A stretch of 57,713 nt of DNA, from positions 1 through 57,713 of the forward strand of contig JAGATB010000018.1 of assembly GCA_017621495.1 (NCBI GenBank). Direction: 5' to 3'. Each line of letters begins with the position of its first letter. Positions within the stretch are counted from its first letter, which is position 1. This document shows positions 36,987-45,093 of the stretch, one piece after another. Below the pieces are notes generated by a model. That model was not told where the DNA came from. It saw only the letters and a program-made list of their open reading frames with translations, and did no database searches. Made by a program: the position numbers and the translations under genes. This stretch comes from Clostridia bacterium. Lineage in GTDB: Bacteria > Bacillota > Clostridia > UMGS1810.

Positions 36987-38012
36987 TTAACCGTTATATT
37001 TTTCGTTAAGTTCTCTTACGGCCTTTGATATTCTTTCTCTCATATCAACAGGCTCCATTACTTCAATATGGATACTATACTGCATTGCCCAACAGAAGAA
37101 TGCTTCTTTGTTTACCACAACTTCAATCATACATTCTTCATCTTTTTCATCGATAGGCTTGATGTTAACTTCCGTACCGAACCAATCTACTATCTGGTCT
37201 ATAAGATAGTTCTTTGCTTTGAATTTTGCTCTTATTGACTCTCCTGCAAACATATATACATGCTCTGCCATATGTTTAGGCAAGTTAAGCTCACCGTCTG
37301 CAAGCTTACTAATTGGTTTTCGTTTCTCGTCCAATATTCTGATCTTTGTAATTCTGTCTATTCTATAATTTGCAAGTGTATCGTATTTATCGTAATTACA
37401 AATCAAATAGTATCTGCCGTTTGTTGCCACCATTTGATACGGATTGATAATAAATTCAGCCTCTCTTTTTGGATGAAGCTGCTTGTCCGGGCCATAGCTA
37501 TTGTATATGAAAGCAACCTTTTTATTTTGAGATATCGCCTCATCAAGTACATCTATCGTATAGAATAGTTCTTTGTTTCTTGGCTGATTATCCGGCAAGT
37601 TACATATATGTTTCACCTTTGCCTTAAAATGCACATTAGAAAGACTTACAAGCTTGTCAATTAATTCCTTACATTGTTTGTGCGGAATATTTCTTGAAAA
37701 CAAAAGGCTATCAATGAGAAGTCTTAATTCCGAATCGGTAAAGTCTTGTTCTATGTACCAATCTGTGCATATCGATGTTCCGTTTCCCTTATCCCCTTTT
37801 CGTGATATTTCGGTGTAATCAATTCTCGGTTCTAAATCAATTAAATCCATAAGATTTCTCTTTATAGTTTTTCTGTCAACATCCATATTGTAATCGCTCT
37901 TAAGTTTCTCTACAATATCCTGCTGTGTCATTCTATGCTCGATATCTGAATATTTCTTCAGTATATTCAGTATATTTATTGTTACCATTTTCTTTGGCGG
38001 TATGGTGTACAT
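36987..38012 (-). CDS. WYL-domain transcriptional regulator
   Basis: 341 residues: a winged helix-turn-helix at the N-terminus (TQQDIVEKLKSDYNMDVDRK), a WYL sensor domain in the middle (VATNGRYYLICNYDKYDTL) and a WCX-type C-terminal extension. WYL proteins commonly control defence loci and sense nucleic acid or nucleotide ligands. Start at 38012 with GGAGG upstream. It is divergent from a second, different WYL gene, sharing an intergenic palindrome. Confidence 0.9.
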   Translation of the reverse strand: MYTIPPKKMVTINILNILKKYSDIEHRMTQQDIVEKLKSDYNMDVDRKTIKRNLMDLIDLEPRIDYTEISRKGDKGNGTSICTDWYIEQDFTDSELRLLIDSLLFSRNIPHKQCKELIDKLVSLSNVHFKAKVKHICNLPDNQPRNKELFYTIDVLDEAISQNKKVAFIYNSYGPDKQLHPKREAEFIINPYQMVATNGRYYLICNYDKYDTLANYRIDRITKIRILDEKRKPISKLADGELNLPKHMAEHVYMFAGESIRAKFKAKNYLIDQIVDWFGTEVNIKPIDEKDEECMIEVVVNKEAFFCWAMQYSIHIEVMEPVDMRERISKAVRELNEKYNG

Positions 38013-38044
38013 AATTATTTCCTCCAAATTCTCTTTATGGGTAT

Positions 38045-38073
38045 ATTATATCACCTTTATCTTAATTTTACAA
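38045..38073 (-). promoter_or_regulatory. Promoter of the minus-strand WYL gene
   Basis: Minus strand TTGTAA (38068-38073), 17-base spacer, TATAAT (38045-38050). Confidence 0.75.
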
Positions 38074-38150
38074 CATGAGATGTGGAAATTTTGGAACATC
38101 AATTATGATATTTTATTTGTAAAGCTGATAATCATATAGTACGCCAATAC

Positions 38151-38170
38151 CTGTACAAAAATTTGTACAG
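38151..38170. promoter_or_regulatory. Perfect 20-base palindrome, probable WYL operator
   Basis: CTGTACAAA (38151-38159), AA, TTTGTACAG (38162-38170). It lies between the divergent WYL promoters. A shorter related palindrome, ACAAATTTGT (38208-38217), lies inside the spacer of the plus-strand promoter. Confidence 0.7.
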
Positions 38171-38197
38171 CATTCGTGCTAAAATAATGTTAAACAA

Positions 38198-38226
38198 TTG
38201 AAGAAAACAAATTTGTATGATATAAT
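38198..38226 (+). promoter_or_regulatory. Promoter of the plus-strand WYL gene
   Basis: TTGAAG (38198-38203), 17-base spacer containing ACAAATTTGT, TATAAT (38221-38226). Confidence 0.75.
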
Positions 38227-38245
38227 TTTAAAGAGGTGACTGAAA

Positions 38246-39223
38246 TTGAACACTCAAGAACCAAGAAATGACGGCAAATACAATAGCAAAGCAAACACAG
38301 TATGCATATTGAAGATTTTGCAGGAATACTCTGATGGTAACATCATACTTCCTACATCAAGAATCATCGAGCTTATGGACAGTGTATATGGTCTGCACGT
38401 TGACAGACGAACAGTATATTCTTCTATCGACATTCTGCAAAAGCTCGGCTATTCTATCGAAAGCTATGACGAAAACGGCATCGGATATTGCTTAACTGAT
38501 AAGCCATTTGATGCACTGGAAATTAAGCTATTGATTGATTCTATTCAGTTAAACACTGTCGTTCCAAAGCAAAACGAGAAAGATATTGTCAATAAACTGA
38601 TGAAGCTTATTCCAAACGAAGATAACAGGCACGTTATGAATAGACTTGTAGGTTCTCTAAAAAAAGAAAAGAACATGACTCTATTCTATATGCTCGACAC
38701 AATTGATCTTGCTATGCAAAAGAAAAAGAAGATTGAATTTGACTATTTAACAAAAGATAACACATTGACGCACTTTGCCGTAACGCCAATGACAATCATT
38801 CAAATTAACTACCACTATTATGTTATCTGTTCGAATCATCCTGAAAAGCAAAACATCATCTTCCGTGTTAAGGATATGAAAAATCTACTAGAATCCACTG
38901 AAGATGCAGGACCATATACGTATTTTAAGGGATATACAGAATTAAACGAAACCGGAATAGAATTCAACTACATAAATGCAAAGCTTGAATGCAGCACGAG
39001 TATAGAGGATATTTTTCTTGATACCTTTGACAGCTTTATACTAAAGAGTAAGAAACTAGTCTATTCAGAAGACGGCAAAACATTTACTGCGGAAGTGTAC
39101 GGCACGCCTGATGCAATTTCACGATGGGCGCTATCCTTCCCCGACAAGTGCGAAGTAATCGAACCTCTTGAATTAAGAGCGGCTGTAATAAATAAACTTA
39201 AAAATAATAAATACGGAGTGTAA
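38246..39223 (+). CDS. WYL-domain transcriptional regulator, second copy
   Basis: 325 residues starting at a TTG with GAGGTGA upstream. Same architecture as its divergent neighbour: N-terminal winged HTH (IIELMDSVYGLHVDRRTVYS), a WYL-type core (INYHYYVICSNHPEKQN) and a WCX extension ending with FPDKCEVIEPLELRA. It is clearly diverged from the other copy. Eight bases downstream starts the modification-dependent endonuclease gene, so it probably regulates that gene. Confidence 0.88.
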   Translation: MNTQEPRNDGKYNSKANTVCILKILQEYSDGNIILPTSRIIELMDSVYGLHVDRRTVYSSIDILQKLGYSIESYDENGIGYCLTDKPFDALEIKLLIDSIQLNTVVPKQNEKDIVNKLMKLIPNEDNRHVMNRLVGSLKKEKNMTLFYMLDTIDLAMQKKKKIEFDYLTKDNTLTHFAVTPMTIIQINYHYYVICSNHPEKQNIIFRVKDMKNLLESTEDAGPYTYFKGYTELNETGIEFNYINAKLECSTSIEDIFLDTFDSFILKSKKLVYSEDGKTFTAEVYGTPDAISRWALSFPDKCEVIEPLELRAAVINKLKNNKYGV

Positions 39224-39237
39224 AGGAGAACATGCGT

Positions 39238-40212
39238 ATGAACAGCGAAATAAAAAGAAACGATGAAAAAACAAGATACTTAATTAAAACTTTATCAAGG
39301 ACAAAACGCAAAGACTATGAAAACTATGTTGTGAATGCAATATGGAACAGAATTTCAAAAAAAATTCGTCCTGTTACACAACAATATGTTTCAAATCCAT
39401 ACGATGAACGCAGACATTATTTTATAGACCTCTATTTTCCATTAATAAACATGGGAATTGAATGTGATGAGCTTCAGCATATTGCTAACTGTGATGACGA
39501 TATAGAAAGAGAAAGTGTAATAGGATTTACAATCCAACACGAGTTAAGCAAGGTAAAACTTAATGATAATTATGAAGTATGCCATGTAAAAATTTATGAA
39601 GAAATAGAAGGTAATGATGGCGAAAAAAGCCATCGTATGCTTTCTTACGAGGAGCTTGAATCACAAATAAACGGTGCAGTAAAAAAGATCAATCAAAGAT
39701 TAGATGAAATTCCTGATGAAGAAATAGAACACGACTGGAATATTCTTTGGCCTGCTGAATACTTCAAAGATAAGACAAAAATCAAAACATCTGAAAATGT
39801 AATTTTTAAAACTCAGAGGGAAATAAACACCATCATATTCAATACAGAATATGCTCTTCAAAAAGGTGGTTATAGACTTCCAACATTTGAAGGCAATTCG
39901 CTATTTAATAATCATATAGTTTGGTATCCTCAATTAGTAATTGAAAAACCAAATGGTGAAAAGCTTGCACGCACAGATTGGTATAACCAACTTCTTGATG
40001 GTGGCACTGTAATTGAAGAGTACCATGCAACAAGAGTTGACGAACATTCTCCTAGCGAAAGAAAAATTGTATTTGCAAAAGATAAAGATTACCTTGGAAA
40101 TGATGGATATAAATTCGTTGGAATATTTGCTCTTGACAAAAATCGAAGTGAAGACGGACATGTTACATGGGTATATAAGAAAATATCTGATGAGTGTACC
40201 ATAATAAGATAA
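39238..40212 (+). CDS. PvuRts1I/AbaSI-like modification-dependent restriction endonuclease
   Basis: 324 residues. The N-terminal Vsr-like nuclease part has FIDLYFPLINMGIECDELQH, with Asp64 and the Glu75-x-Asp77/Glu78 and His81 pattern of PvuRts1I (LADLLFPQLN...EIDEAHH as I remember it). The C-terminal SRA-like region ends with YKFVGIFALDKN and WVYKKISDEC, matching the family's end. Such enzymes cut phage DNA carrying 5-hydroxymethyl- or glucosylated cytosine without needing a methylase, and no methylase is nearby. Start at 39238 (nine bases after AAAGGAG) rather than 39232. Confidence 0.75.
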   Translation: MNSEIKRNDEKTRYLIKTLSRTKRKDYENYVVNAIWNRISKKIRPVTQQYVSNPYDERRHYFIDLYFPLINMGIECDELQHIANCDDDIERESVIGFTIQHELSKVKLNDNYEVCHVKIYEEIEGNDGEKSHRMLSYEELESQINGAVKKINQRLDEIPDEEIEHDWNILWPAEYFKDKTKIKTSENVIFKTQREINTIIFNTEYALQKGGYRLPTFEGNSLFNNHIVWYPQLVIEKPNGEKLARTDWYNQLLDGGTVIEEYHATRVDEHSPSERKIVFAKDKDYLGNDGYKFVGIFALDKNRSEDGHVTWVYKKISDECTIIR

Positions 40213-40265
40213 GTACAAAATTCTACACATCCTTTATGCTACAATTACTTCAGGAGGTGATTTAA

Positions 40266-40439
40266 TTGGCATATTGTCCATTATGTAAAACAAGCGGTGC
40301 TAATATGTTTAAGTGCGAAAAATGCGGTGCTGCTTGGTGTAGGCATTGTTTAAAAGCTGGTAAATATCCGGACAAGGTTTACAGAGCAGACAATCTCTGT
40401 CCTTGTTGCGGTGCTAATGCTGTAAAACCATTGTCTTGA
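40266..40439 (+). CDS. 57-residue zinc-ribbon protein
   Basis: Starts at a TTG (40266) five bases after a perfect AGGAGGTGAT. The short product, M(A)YCPLCKTSGANMFKCEKC..., has nine cysteines in CxxC pairs at 4/7, 17/20, 25/28 (CRHC) and a CPCC at 45-48, so two or three zinc knuckles. Located between the endonuclease and an unknown gene. Function unknown. Confidence 0.7.
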   Translation: MAYCPLCKTSGANMFKCEKCGAAWCRHCLKAGKYPDKVYRADNLCPCCGANAVKPLS

Positions 40440-40453
40440 TGGGAGAATTTGAG

Positions 40454-40843
40454 ATGATTAAAAAAATAGAATTGCTTCTTTCAAATACTGATTGTATGGA
40501 GCTTACAATAGACAAAATATCCTTGTTTGAAATCAACGGAATTAATGTCCTGCAAGAAAATATCCCTGAAAACATTTTTAGTCTAAAAATATGTTTCAAG
40601 CTCGACTATAAGAATATGGCATATCACAAAAAACTTGGTTGGCCACAGGAAGATTATAGATATTTATATGAATCAAAAAAATACAACCTTGCTCGTATTT
40701 ATATGCACTATTCTGATGGCTCAACTATAGATTTTGCTAACTTTCCTTGGGAAGATGAGGATAGAATCGGTATCTCTAACGCTCTTGAAAATCTAACAAG
40801 GCTTCCTGATGGTCAGGTGCAAATTGAAGTTTGTAATAAATAA
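40454..40843 (+). CDS. Unknown 129-residue protein
   Basis: Starts at ATG 40454 with GGGAG eight bases upstream; in-frame starts at 40436/40439 overlap the zinc-ribbon stop and have no site. The product is soluble and acidic, of mixed alpha/beta character, with an aromatic segment KLGWPQEDYRYLYESKK in the middle. No family or catalytic motif is recognised. Third plus-strand gene after the endonuclease, so possibly part of that unit. Confidence 0.65.
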   Translation: MIKKIELLLSNTDCMELTIDKISLFEINGINVLQENIPENIFSLKICFKLDYKNMAYHKKLGWPQEDYRYLYESKKYNLARIYMHYSDGSTIDFANFPWEDEDRIGISNALENLTRLPDGQVQIEVCNK

Positions 40844-40881
40844 TATAGCGGCTATGTTCGTAAATGTCATAGCCGCTTTGC

Positions 40882-41154
40882 TTATCTTTCTATACGGTAA
40901 ACCACGTTATTTCCTGCAGAACCGGATAATATCCTGTTTCCGTCAATTCTGAAGGCAATGTTATTACCACAGGAGCCGGATTTAATTAAATTACCCTCTA
41001 TTCGATATGCAACATTAAATCCACAGCTTCCTGATAATATTCTGTCACGCTCGATGCAATATGCAATATTGAAACCACATCCACCGGATAACACTCTGTC
41101 CTTTTCAACCCTATAGGCAACGTTGTTTCCACAACTTCCTGACATAATTCTCAT
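40882..41154 (-). CDS. Small protein of five 18-residue repeats
   Basis: The 90-residue product consists almost entirely of five tandem units of the form RILSGSCGNNVAYRIEGN, each with SGxCGxNxAYRIE (alanine replaces the cysteine in the last unit). Spacing is exactly 18 residues. Such short glycine- and hydrophobic-patterned units suggest a beta-solenoid or repetitive beta-hairpin. No signal peptide is present. AAAGGAGAG precedes the ATG. It is convergent with the gene at 40454. I do not know the family or function. Confidence 0.75.
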   Translation of the reverse strand: MRIMSGSCGNNVAYRVEKDRVLSGGCGFNIAYCIERDRILSGSCGFNVAYRIEGNLIKSGSCGNNIAFRIDGNRILSGSAGNNVVYRIER

Positions 41155-41207
41155 TTTGTATTTCTCTCCTTTAAAATTTATTTTTTTGTTTTATCAAATG
41201 GGAGTTT

Positions 41208-42230
41208 CTATAAGCCTGCAAGTTCTAATCCCTCATCTGTAACACCCAAGTATTTTCTTTTTTTCTTTATATCCTCTTCGCTAAGAATTATATGATATGC
41301 ATTCATAAGCAAATCAACACTTATTTTTCCTTTAAGATAGTTTGATAATGCGGTTAATATTCTCTGCTTACCTTCAAGTTTTTCAGGATAGTAATCAAGT
41401 GAAAAATAGCCGTGCATACATTCATAAAACAACTCGCCATTTTCTGATTGAAAATAACCGTAAGCTGTCATATCAGTCAAATCACCACGTTCTTTTTTTG
41501 ATTCAATCTGTTTTTCTGACCACATATCATAACATACACCTTCAAGCACGAAAGGTTCTGTCCCATATGGTGAATATCCTACATAACCTTTTTTCTCGGT
41601 ATATACGATGTCACCTTTCTTAAACGGCACAGGAATTTGAAACCACATATCTTCAAATGCACCAAGTATCAAGAAATCTTTTATAAAGTTGCAGTTCTCA
41701 CTATCTACGCCCAATATTTCTCCGTCTGTAAGGACCTTCATTGAAATATATCTTGCCTTCTTTTCATCAGTCCATCGTTTTATAATTTCATAGTAGTAAA
41801 AAGGATATGTTTCACAGTCGTCAAGAGCATTTGCCGCTTTTTGACATTGGTCATAAGTAGTAAAGTACCGCTCATCTTCTTCATAGTCGAAATCTGTATA
41901 TACTGCTCTTACAGAATAAATCGCATTATTCTCATCTTTTTTTACTGCTTCAATTATCTCATTTTCTACTTCCATAAAGCGCCTAAGCATTTTATGAAGA
42001 GTATTATGTTCAATTGTCCAATTCAGTTCAACTGCAGTCCATGGCTTTTGCTCAATAGGACAGTCTTCCGTATTATCAATGATATAATGAAATGCGTCAT
42101 GCTTTTGCTTCATAGTATGAGTTTTACTCTGCCACACAATGAATGCAAACTCTACAGGAGAAAACTCATAGTTAATTTCTCTTAAATGATTTCTTACTGC
42201 ATTTGAATTTATAAATTTTAAAATATCCAT
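41208..42230 (-). CDS. Unknown 340-residue protein
   Basis: I recognise related hypothetical proteins from clostridial accessory regions but no named domain. Begins MDILKFINSNAVRNHLREIN, has an aromatic/acidic middle and a beta-rich segment (about 200-260, KKGDIVYTEKKGYVGYS) that could be a barrel-like fold, then a helical C-terminus with LLMNAYHIILSEEDIKKK. No signal peptide or membrane helix. ATG at 42230 or 42233, with GAGGAG upstream. Last gene of a three-gene minus-strand run. Confidence 0.7.
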   Translation of the reverse strand: MDILKFINSNAVRNHLREINYEFSPVEFAFIVWQSKTHTMKQKHDAFHYIIDNTEDCPIEQKPWTAVELNWTIEHNTLHKMLRRFMEVENEIIEAVKKDENNAIYSVRAVYTDFDYEEDERYFTTYDQCQKAANALDDCETYPFYYYEIIKRWTDEKKARYISMKVLTDGEILGVDSENCNFIKDFLILGAFEDMWFQIPVPFKKGDIVYTEKKGYVGYSPYGTEPFVLEGVCYDMWSEKQIESKKERGDLTDMTAYGYFQSENGELFYECMHGYFSLDYYPEKLEGKQRILTALSNYLKGKISVDLLMNAYHIILSEEDIKKKRKYLGVTDEGLELAGL

Positions 42231-42232
42231 CA

Positions 42233-42502
42233 TTAATCTCCTCTGTTTTCTGCTTTATCAATATAGTCTTTTATCATTTCAATTGATGAGCCATTGTTCT
42301 TTTCGTTCTCATATGAATAATTCCAAAGCGCTTTCCCTTTTTCTTCGTCTTTATAAACAAATTCTGATATTTCTTTTAAGAATGCTTCATTTTCAGGCAA
42401 TTCTCCTTCAAACACCTCAGCTCTGTATAATGGAGATATTCTTATAAGTCGTATCTCATCAAATACAGATCTGTTGATGACCTCAATATACAATTCTTTC
42501 AT
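42233..42502 (-). CDS. Unknown 89-residue protein
   Basis: Starts MKELYIEVINR at 42502 with GGGAG upstream; a longer in-frame reading crosses that site. Short, charged, soluble alpha/beta protein with no recognised motif. It ends at the start of the 340-residue gene and begins within 15 bases of the stop of the 262-residue gene, so the three are co-transcribed. Confidence 0.6.
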   Translation of the reverse strand: MKELYIEVINRSVFDEIRLIRISPLYRAEVFEGELPENEAFLKEISEFVYKDEEKGKALWNYSYENEKNNGSSIEMIKDYIDKAENRGD

Positions 42503-42516
42503 ATATAATTTCTCCC

Positions 42517-43305
42517 TTACCATTCTTCCGGTCGAATAACATCACCTGCTTTAATATTTGTAACACCAAAGGTTTGTTCTCTTTTATGCGTTCCACTTTT
42601 GCAGGTTACCTTTAATTCTACTGTTATTTCTTCCCATTGCGGTGCTACAGATTTTCTGTTTCCCACATCAATCGTGCCGAGCTTACCGTTCCTTTCGCAA
42701 ACGCCTATGATGTTCTGCCCGTTAATCACAATTGGTTTTACAAGACTATGTTTTTTATATCTTGCATAGCCGTCTTCAACTTTCGAGATATATGCTCCAT
42801 TTGTGATGTCATAAAATTCAGGATTTCCATTGGTTCTACCACAGAATACAAAACATGGGGTATCAATAAGTCTTGCTCTTGATTTGTATTCTCGCCAGAT
42901 AAGTTTCCCTGTCGCCTGTTCTATAATAAGATATGTTTCTTTATCCTCGCCGTACAGAAATTCTTCGCTTATGTATGCATCTTTAAGTTCGATCCATTCC
43001 TTTGATACTTCGTTGTAATAGACAACTTCATCCTTATTTGAAAATAGTAGATTATGCCAATATTCATCAAGAGTATCATATTTGCATGATAGCGAATAAA
43101 TCTCGTTTAACTCGTCATCATACTGAACTGCTCCAAATCTGCCGGAGGATACTAATACAAACAGATTATCTCCGTATATGAAAATGTTATCGTATCCTTC
43201 CTTAACTTTCTTTCCGTCAATTTTCAGAAAATATGTGCTTTCATTTCTTCCAATTTCAATTCTATCGGATTTGTTATTGTTGTAAATCTCGCTTATCTTA
43301 ATCAT
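42517..43305 (-). CDS. Unknown beta-rich 262-residue protein
   Basis: Alternating hydrophobic strands (IFIYGDNLFVLVSSGRFG, EVVYYNEVSKEWIEL) suggest a WG-repeat- or propeller-like fold, but no repeat is regular enough to assign. The C-terminus has a possible small beta-barrel (TFGVTNIKAGDVIRPEEW). No signal peptide or membrane segment. First gene of the three-gene run downstream of the HEPN/MNT pair, with a terminator between them. Confidence 0.65.
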   Translation of the reverse strand: MIKISEIYNNNKSDRIEIGRNESTYFLKIDGKKVKEGYDNIFIYGDNLFVLVSSGRFGAVQYDDELNEIYSLSCKYDTLDEYWHNLLFSNKDEVVYYNEVSKEWIELKDAYISEEFLYGEDKETYLIIEQATGKLIWREYKSRARLIDTPCFVFCGRTNGNPEFYDITNGAYISKVEDGYARYKKHSLVKPIVINGQNIIGVCERNGKLGTIDVGNRKSVAPQWEEITVELKVTCKSGTHKREQTFGVTNIKAGDVIRPEEW

Positions 43306-43383
43306 TTCTATTCCTCCAATATCGTTTCCTCAAATCTATTATATATCAAAGAGTGTGCAATTTTTTGCACTGCAAAATACAAA

Positions 43384-43425
43384 ACACCCATCATCTATGA
43401 TAATTATATCGTAGATGATGGGTGT
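43384..43425 (-). terminator. Two-way intrinsic terminator
   Basis: 14-bp perfect stem (ACACCCATCATCTA with its complement), about 14-base loop, T-rich on both sides. It ends the HEPN/MNT operon on the minus strand. Confidence 0.85.
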
Positions 43426-43472
43426 ATTTTAGTACATCTTATTGAGCTTTTTTGCATATAATTTGTTTTAAC

Positions 43473-43862
43473 TTACAGCCATTCTTTCTCTATGCAATCC
43501 TTGAGCTTTCCAAACATATCTGCATACAGCTCTTTACATTCCTTAATTATACCAAGTGCTATATCTTTATTATAGGCATGCGCTACATTATTTCTTGCAA
43601 CAAGTGCTTTGAGCCATGTCTCTTCGTCATCTATCATGCCTGCCTGATATGCGGTTTTGATAACACTCCTCGGAGAACCGGTACTGCTTGATGCGTAGCC
43701 ATGATATTCAAGGACTTCTTTTATCATTTTCCATGATTGCTCGAAAGCAATTTCATAAAGAGCCACAAGTCCGGTGAGAGTCAATGTATCATACGGTGGC
43801 TCCAACCCTATGGATTCCATGAGATTATTATATGCACTACAAAAATTATCAAACTTTTTCAT
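43473..43862 (-). CDS. HEPN-type nucleotidyltransferase substrate-binding protein (HI0074 family)
   Basis: 129 residues, all-helical, with the HEPN RX4H motif at RNNVAH (R90 to H95). HEPN/MNT pairs act as toxin-antitoxin modules in which the HEPN protein is an RNase and the MNT partner silences it, in studied members by AMP addition. Its start overlaps the end of the nucleotidyltransferase gene by 14 bases. Confidence 0.85.
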   Translation of the reverse strand: MKKFDNFCSAYNNLMESIGLEPPYDTLTLTGLVALYEIAFEQSWKMIKEVLEYHGYASSSTGSPRSVIKTAYQAGMIDDEETWLKALVARNNVAHAYNKDIALGIIKECKELYADMFGKLKDCIEKEWL

Positions 43863-44154
43863 AGATTAAAATACCTTCTCTCTCAATAGAATCAAGCAAT
43901 TCCTTTTGTACGGGTTTATCCATATTCACGACATCAAACTTAAGAAGAGTGGGAACGTTTTGTTCAATATCAACCGAAAATACATCAGCATTTTTGCCGG
44001 ATACCGCTATATCTATATCGCTTCTTTCCCTATAATCGCCCCGAGCTCTCGAACCAAACAGTAGGATACGCTCTAAATCATGTTCTTTTCCCAAATTAAT
44101 TATGGCTTGCAAAACTTCATCGCGAATACCGTAAGTGATTGATTTATCACTCAT
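43849..44154 (-). CDS. Minimal nucleotidyltransferase (MNT) antitoxin-like protein
   Basis: 101 residues with the nucleotidyltransferase signature FGSRARGDYRERSDIDIA: GS at 34-35 and metal-binding aspartates at 46 and 48. First gene of the MNT-HEPN operon. Marks the right border of the accessory island; core genes follow. Confidence 0.87.
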   Translation of the reverse strand: MSDKSITYGIRDEVLQAIINLGKEHDLERILLFGSRARGDYRERSDIDIAVSGKNADVFSVDIEQNVPTLLKFDVVNMDKPVQKELLDSIEREGILIYEKV

Positions 44155-44254
44155 TTATCATTACCTCGCCTTGCTTTACGACTAATTCAAAGTTACACTT
44201 TATTATTGTCATTATAATTCAAAATAGAATAAATGTCAAGACTTAAAAGTCACG

Positions 44255-45076
44255 CTAAAACTCCACTTCAAATCCGTCATAGGATGTAAGGAATCCGTTT
44301 TCGTCGCCGAGTTTTTTGAAGTCCTCGTACACCATGCCGGTGTTGTGGGTGAAGTGATTTATAACGCAGATTGAATTTTCATCAATGCAGCCTATGCTCT
44401 CAAGCCTTGAGCGTACATTCTGCACTGTGGGGAAATTCATGTGATTGGGGTGCTGTGTGTTATCGGCATTCTGCATGCCCATGGTGCAATCGAATTCTGC
44501 AAAATCTATATGAGGCTTATGCTCCTCAAAGTACTGCCAGGTCTCCTCAAGGTAGTAGCCTGTATCATTGGAGTGGAGCACACACTTGCCGTCTTTTTCT
44601 ATAAGATATATCACCGGGTCCTGCTTATGATTAGCTTTGAGGGGGGTTATGTTGTAGCCTTCCTTGGTGGTAAAAGGCTTAAATGGCTCCACAAGGTGAA
44701 GATGAACATAGCTCTTATCCTTTAAAACTTCGTCAGCTAAGTCATAACCACTCTTTGCTACATATATGTCAATCACTTTTTCTCCGAAATACGAGTAGCC
44801 TTTGGCGTGATTTAAGAAATCCTGGGGATAAAAATGGTCTGCATGATTATGTGTTATAATATACGTAGATATATCACTTGCCGGAAATCCGTAGTTTAAC
44901 ACATGCATATACGTATCCGCAGAAAAATCAATACCCAGTACGCCGTCAATAGCACTCTGGCTTCTGGTCATGATATTTCTGCCTCCGAGCTTTCTGGCTC
45001 TGTTGCAGTTTTCACATTCGCAAAATATTCCGGGTAATCCCTCTGCAGCTGCAGTTCCGTAAAATTTATATTTCAT
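44255..45076 (-). CDS. MBL-fold hydrolase, PhnP-like
   Basis: 273 residues. GTAAAEGLPGIFC opens the protein, the zinc motif is ITHNHADHFYPQD, and the later HSNDTGYY supplies the bridging aspartate, followed by H-rich NHFTHN near the end. Cysteines near the N-terminus (CECENC) recall the extra zinc site of PhnP cyclic phosphodiesterases. Substrate unknown. It lies 17 bases downstream of obgE and is probably co-transcribed with it. Confidence 0.85.
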   Translation of the reverse strand: MKYKFYGTAAAEGLPGIFCECENCNRARKLGGRNIMTRSQSAIDGVLGIDFSADTYMHVLNYGFPASDISTYIITHNHADHFYPQDFLNHAKGYSYFGEKVIDIYVAKSGYDLADEVLKDKSYVHLHLVEPFKPFTTKEGYNITPLKANHKQDPVIYLIEKDGKCVLHSNDTGYYLEETWQYFEEHKPHIDFAEFDCTMGMQNADNTQHPNHMNFPTVQNVRSRLESIGCIDENSICVINHFTHNTGMVYEDFKKLGDENGFLTSYDGFEVEF

Positions 45077-45093
45077 AATACGTGCATCCCCTT

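Noticed and set aside
29000..44200. Complete prophage or integrative element
   Set aside because: No integrase, portal, terminase, capsid, relaxase or attachment repeat was found.
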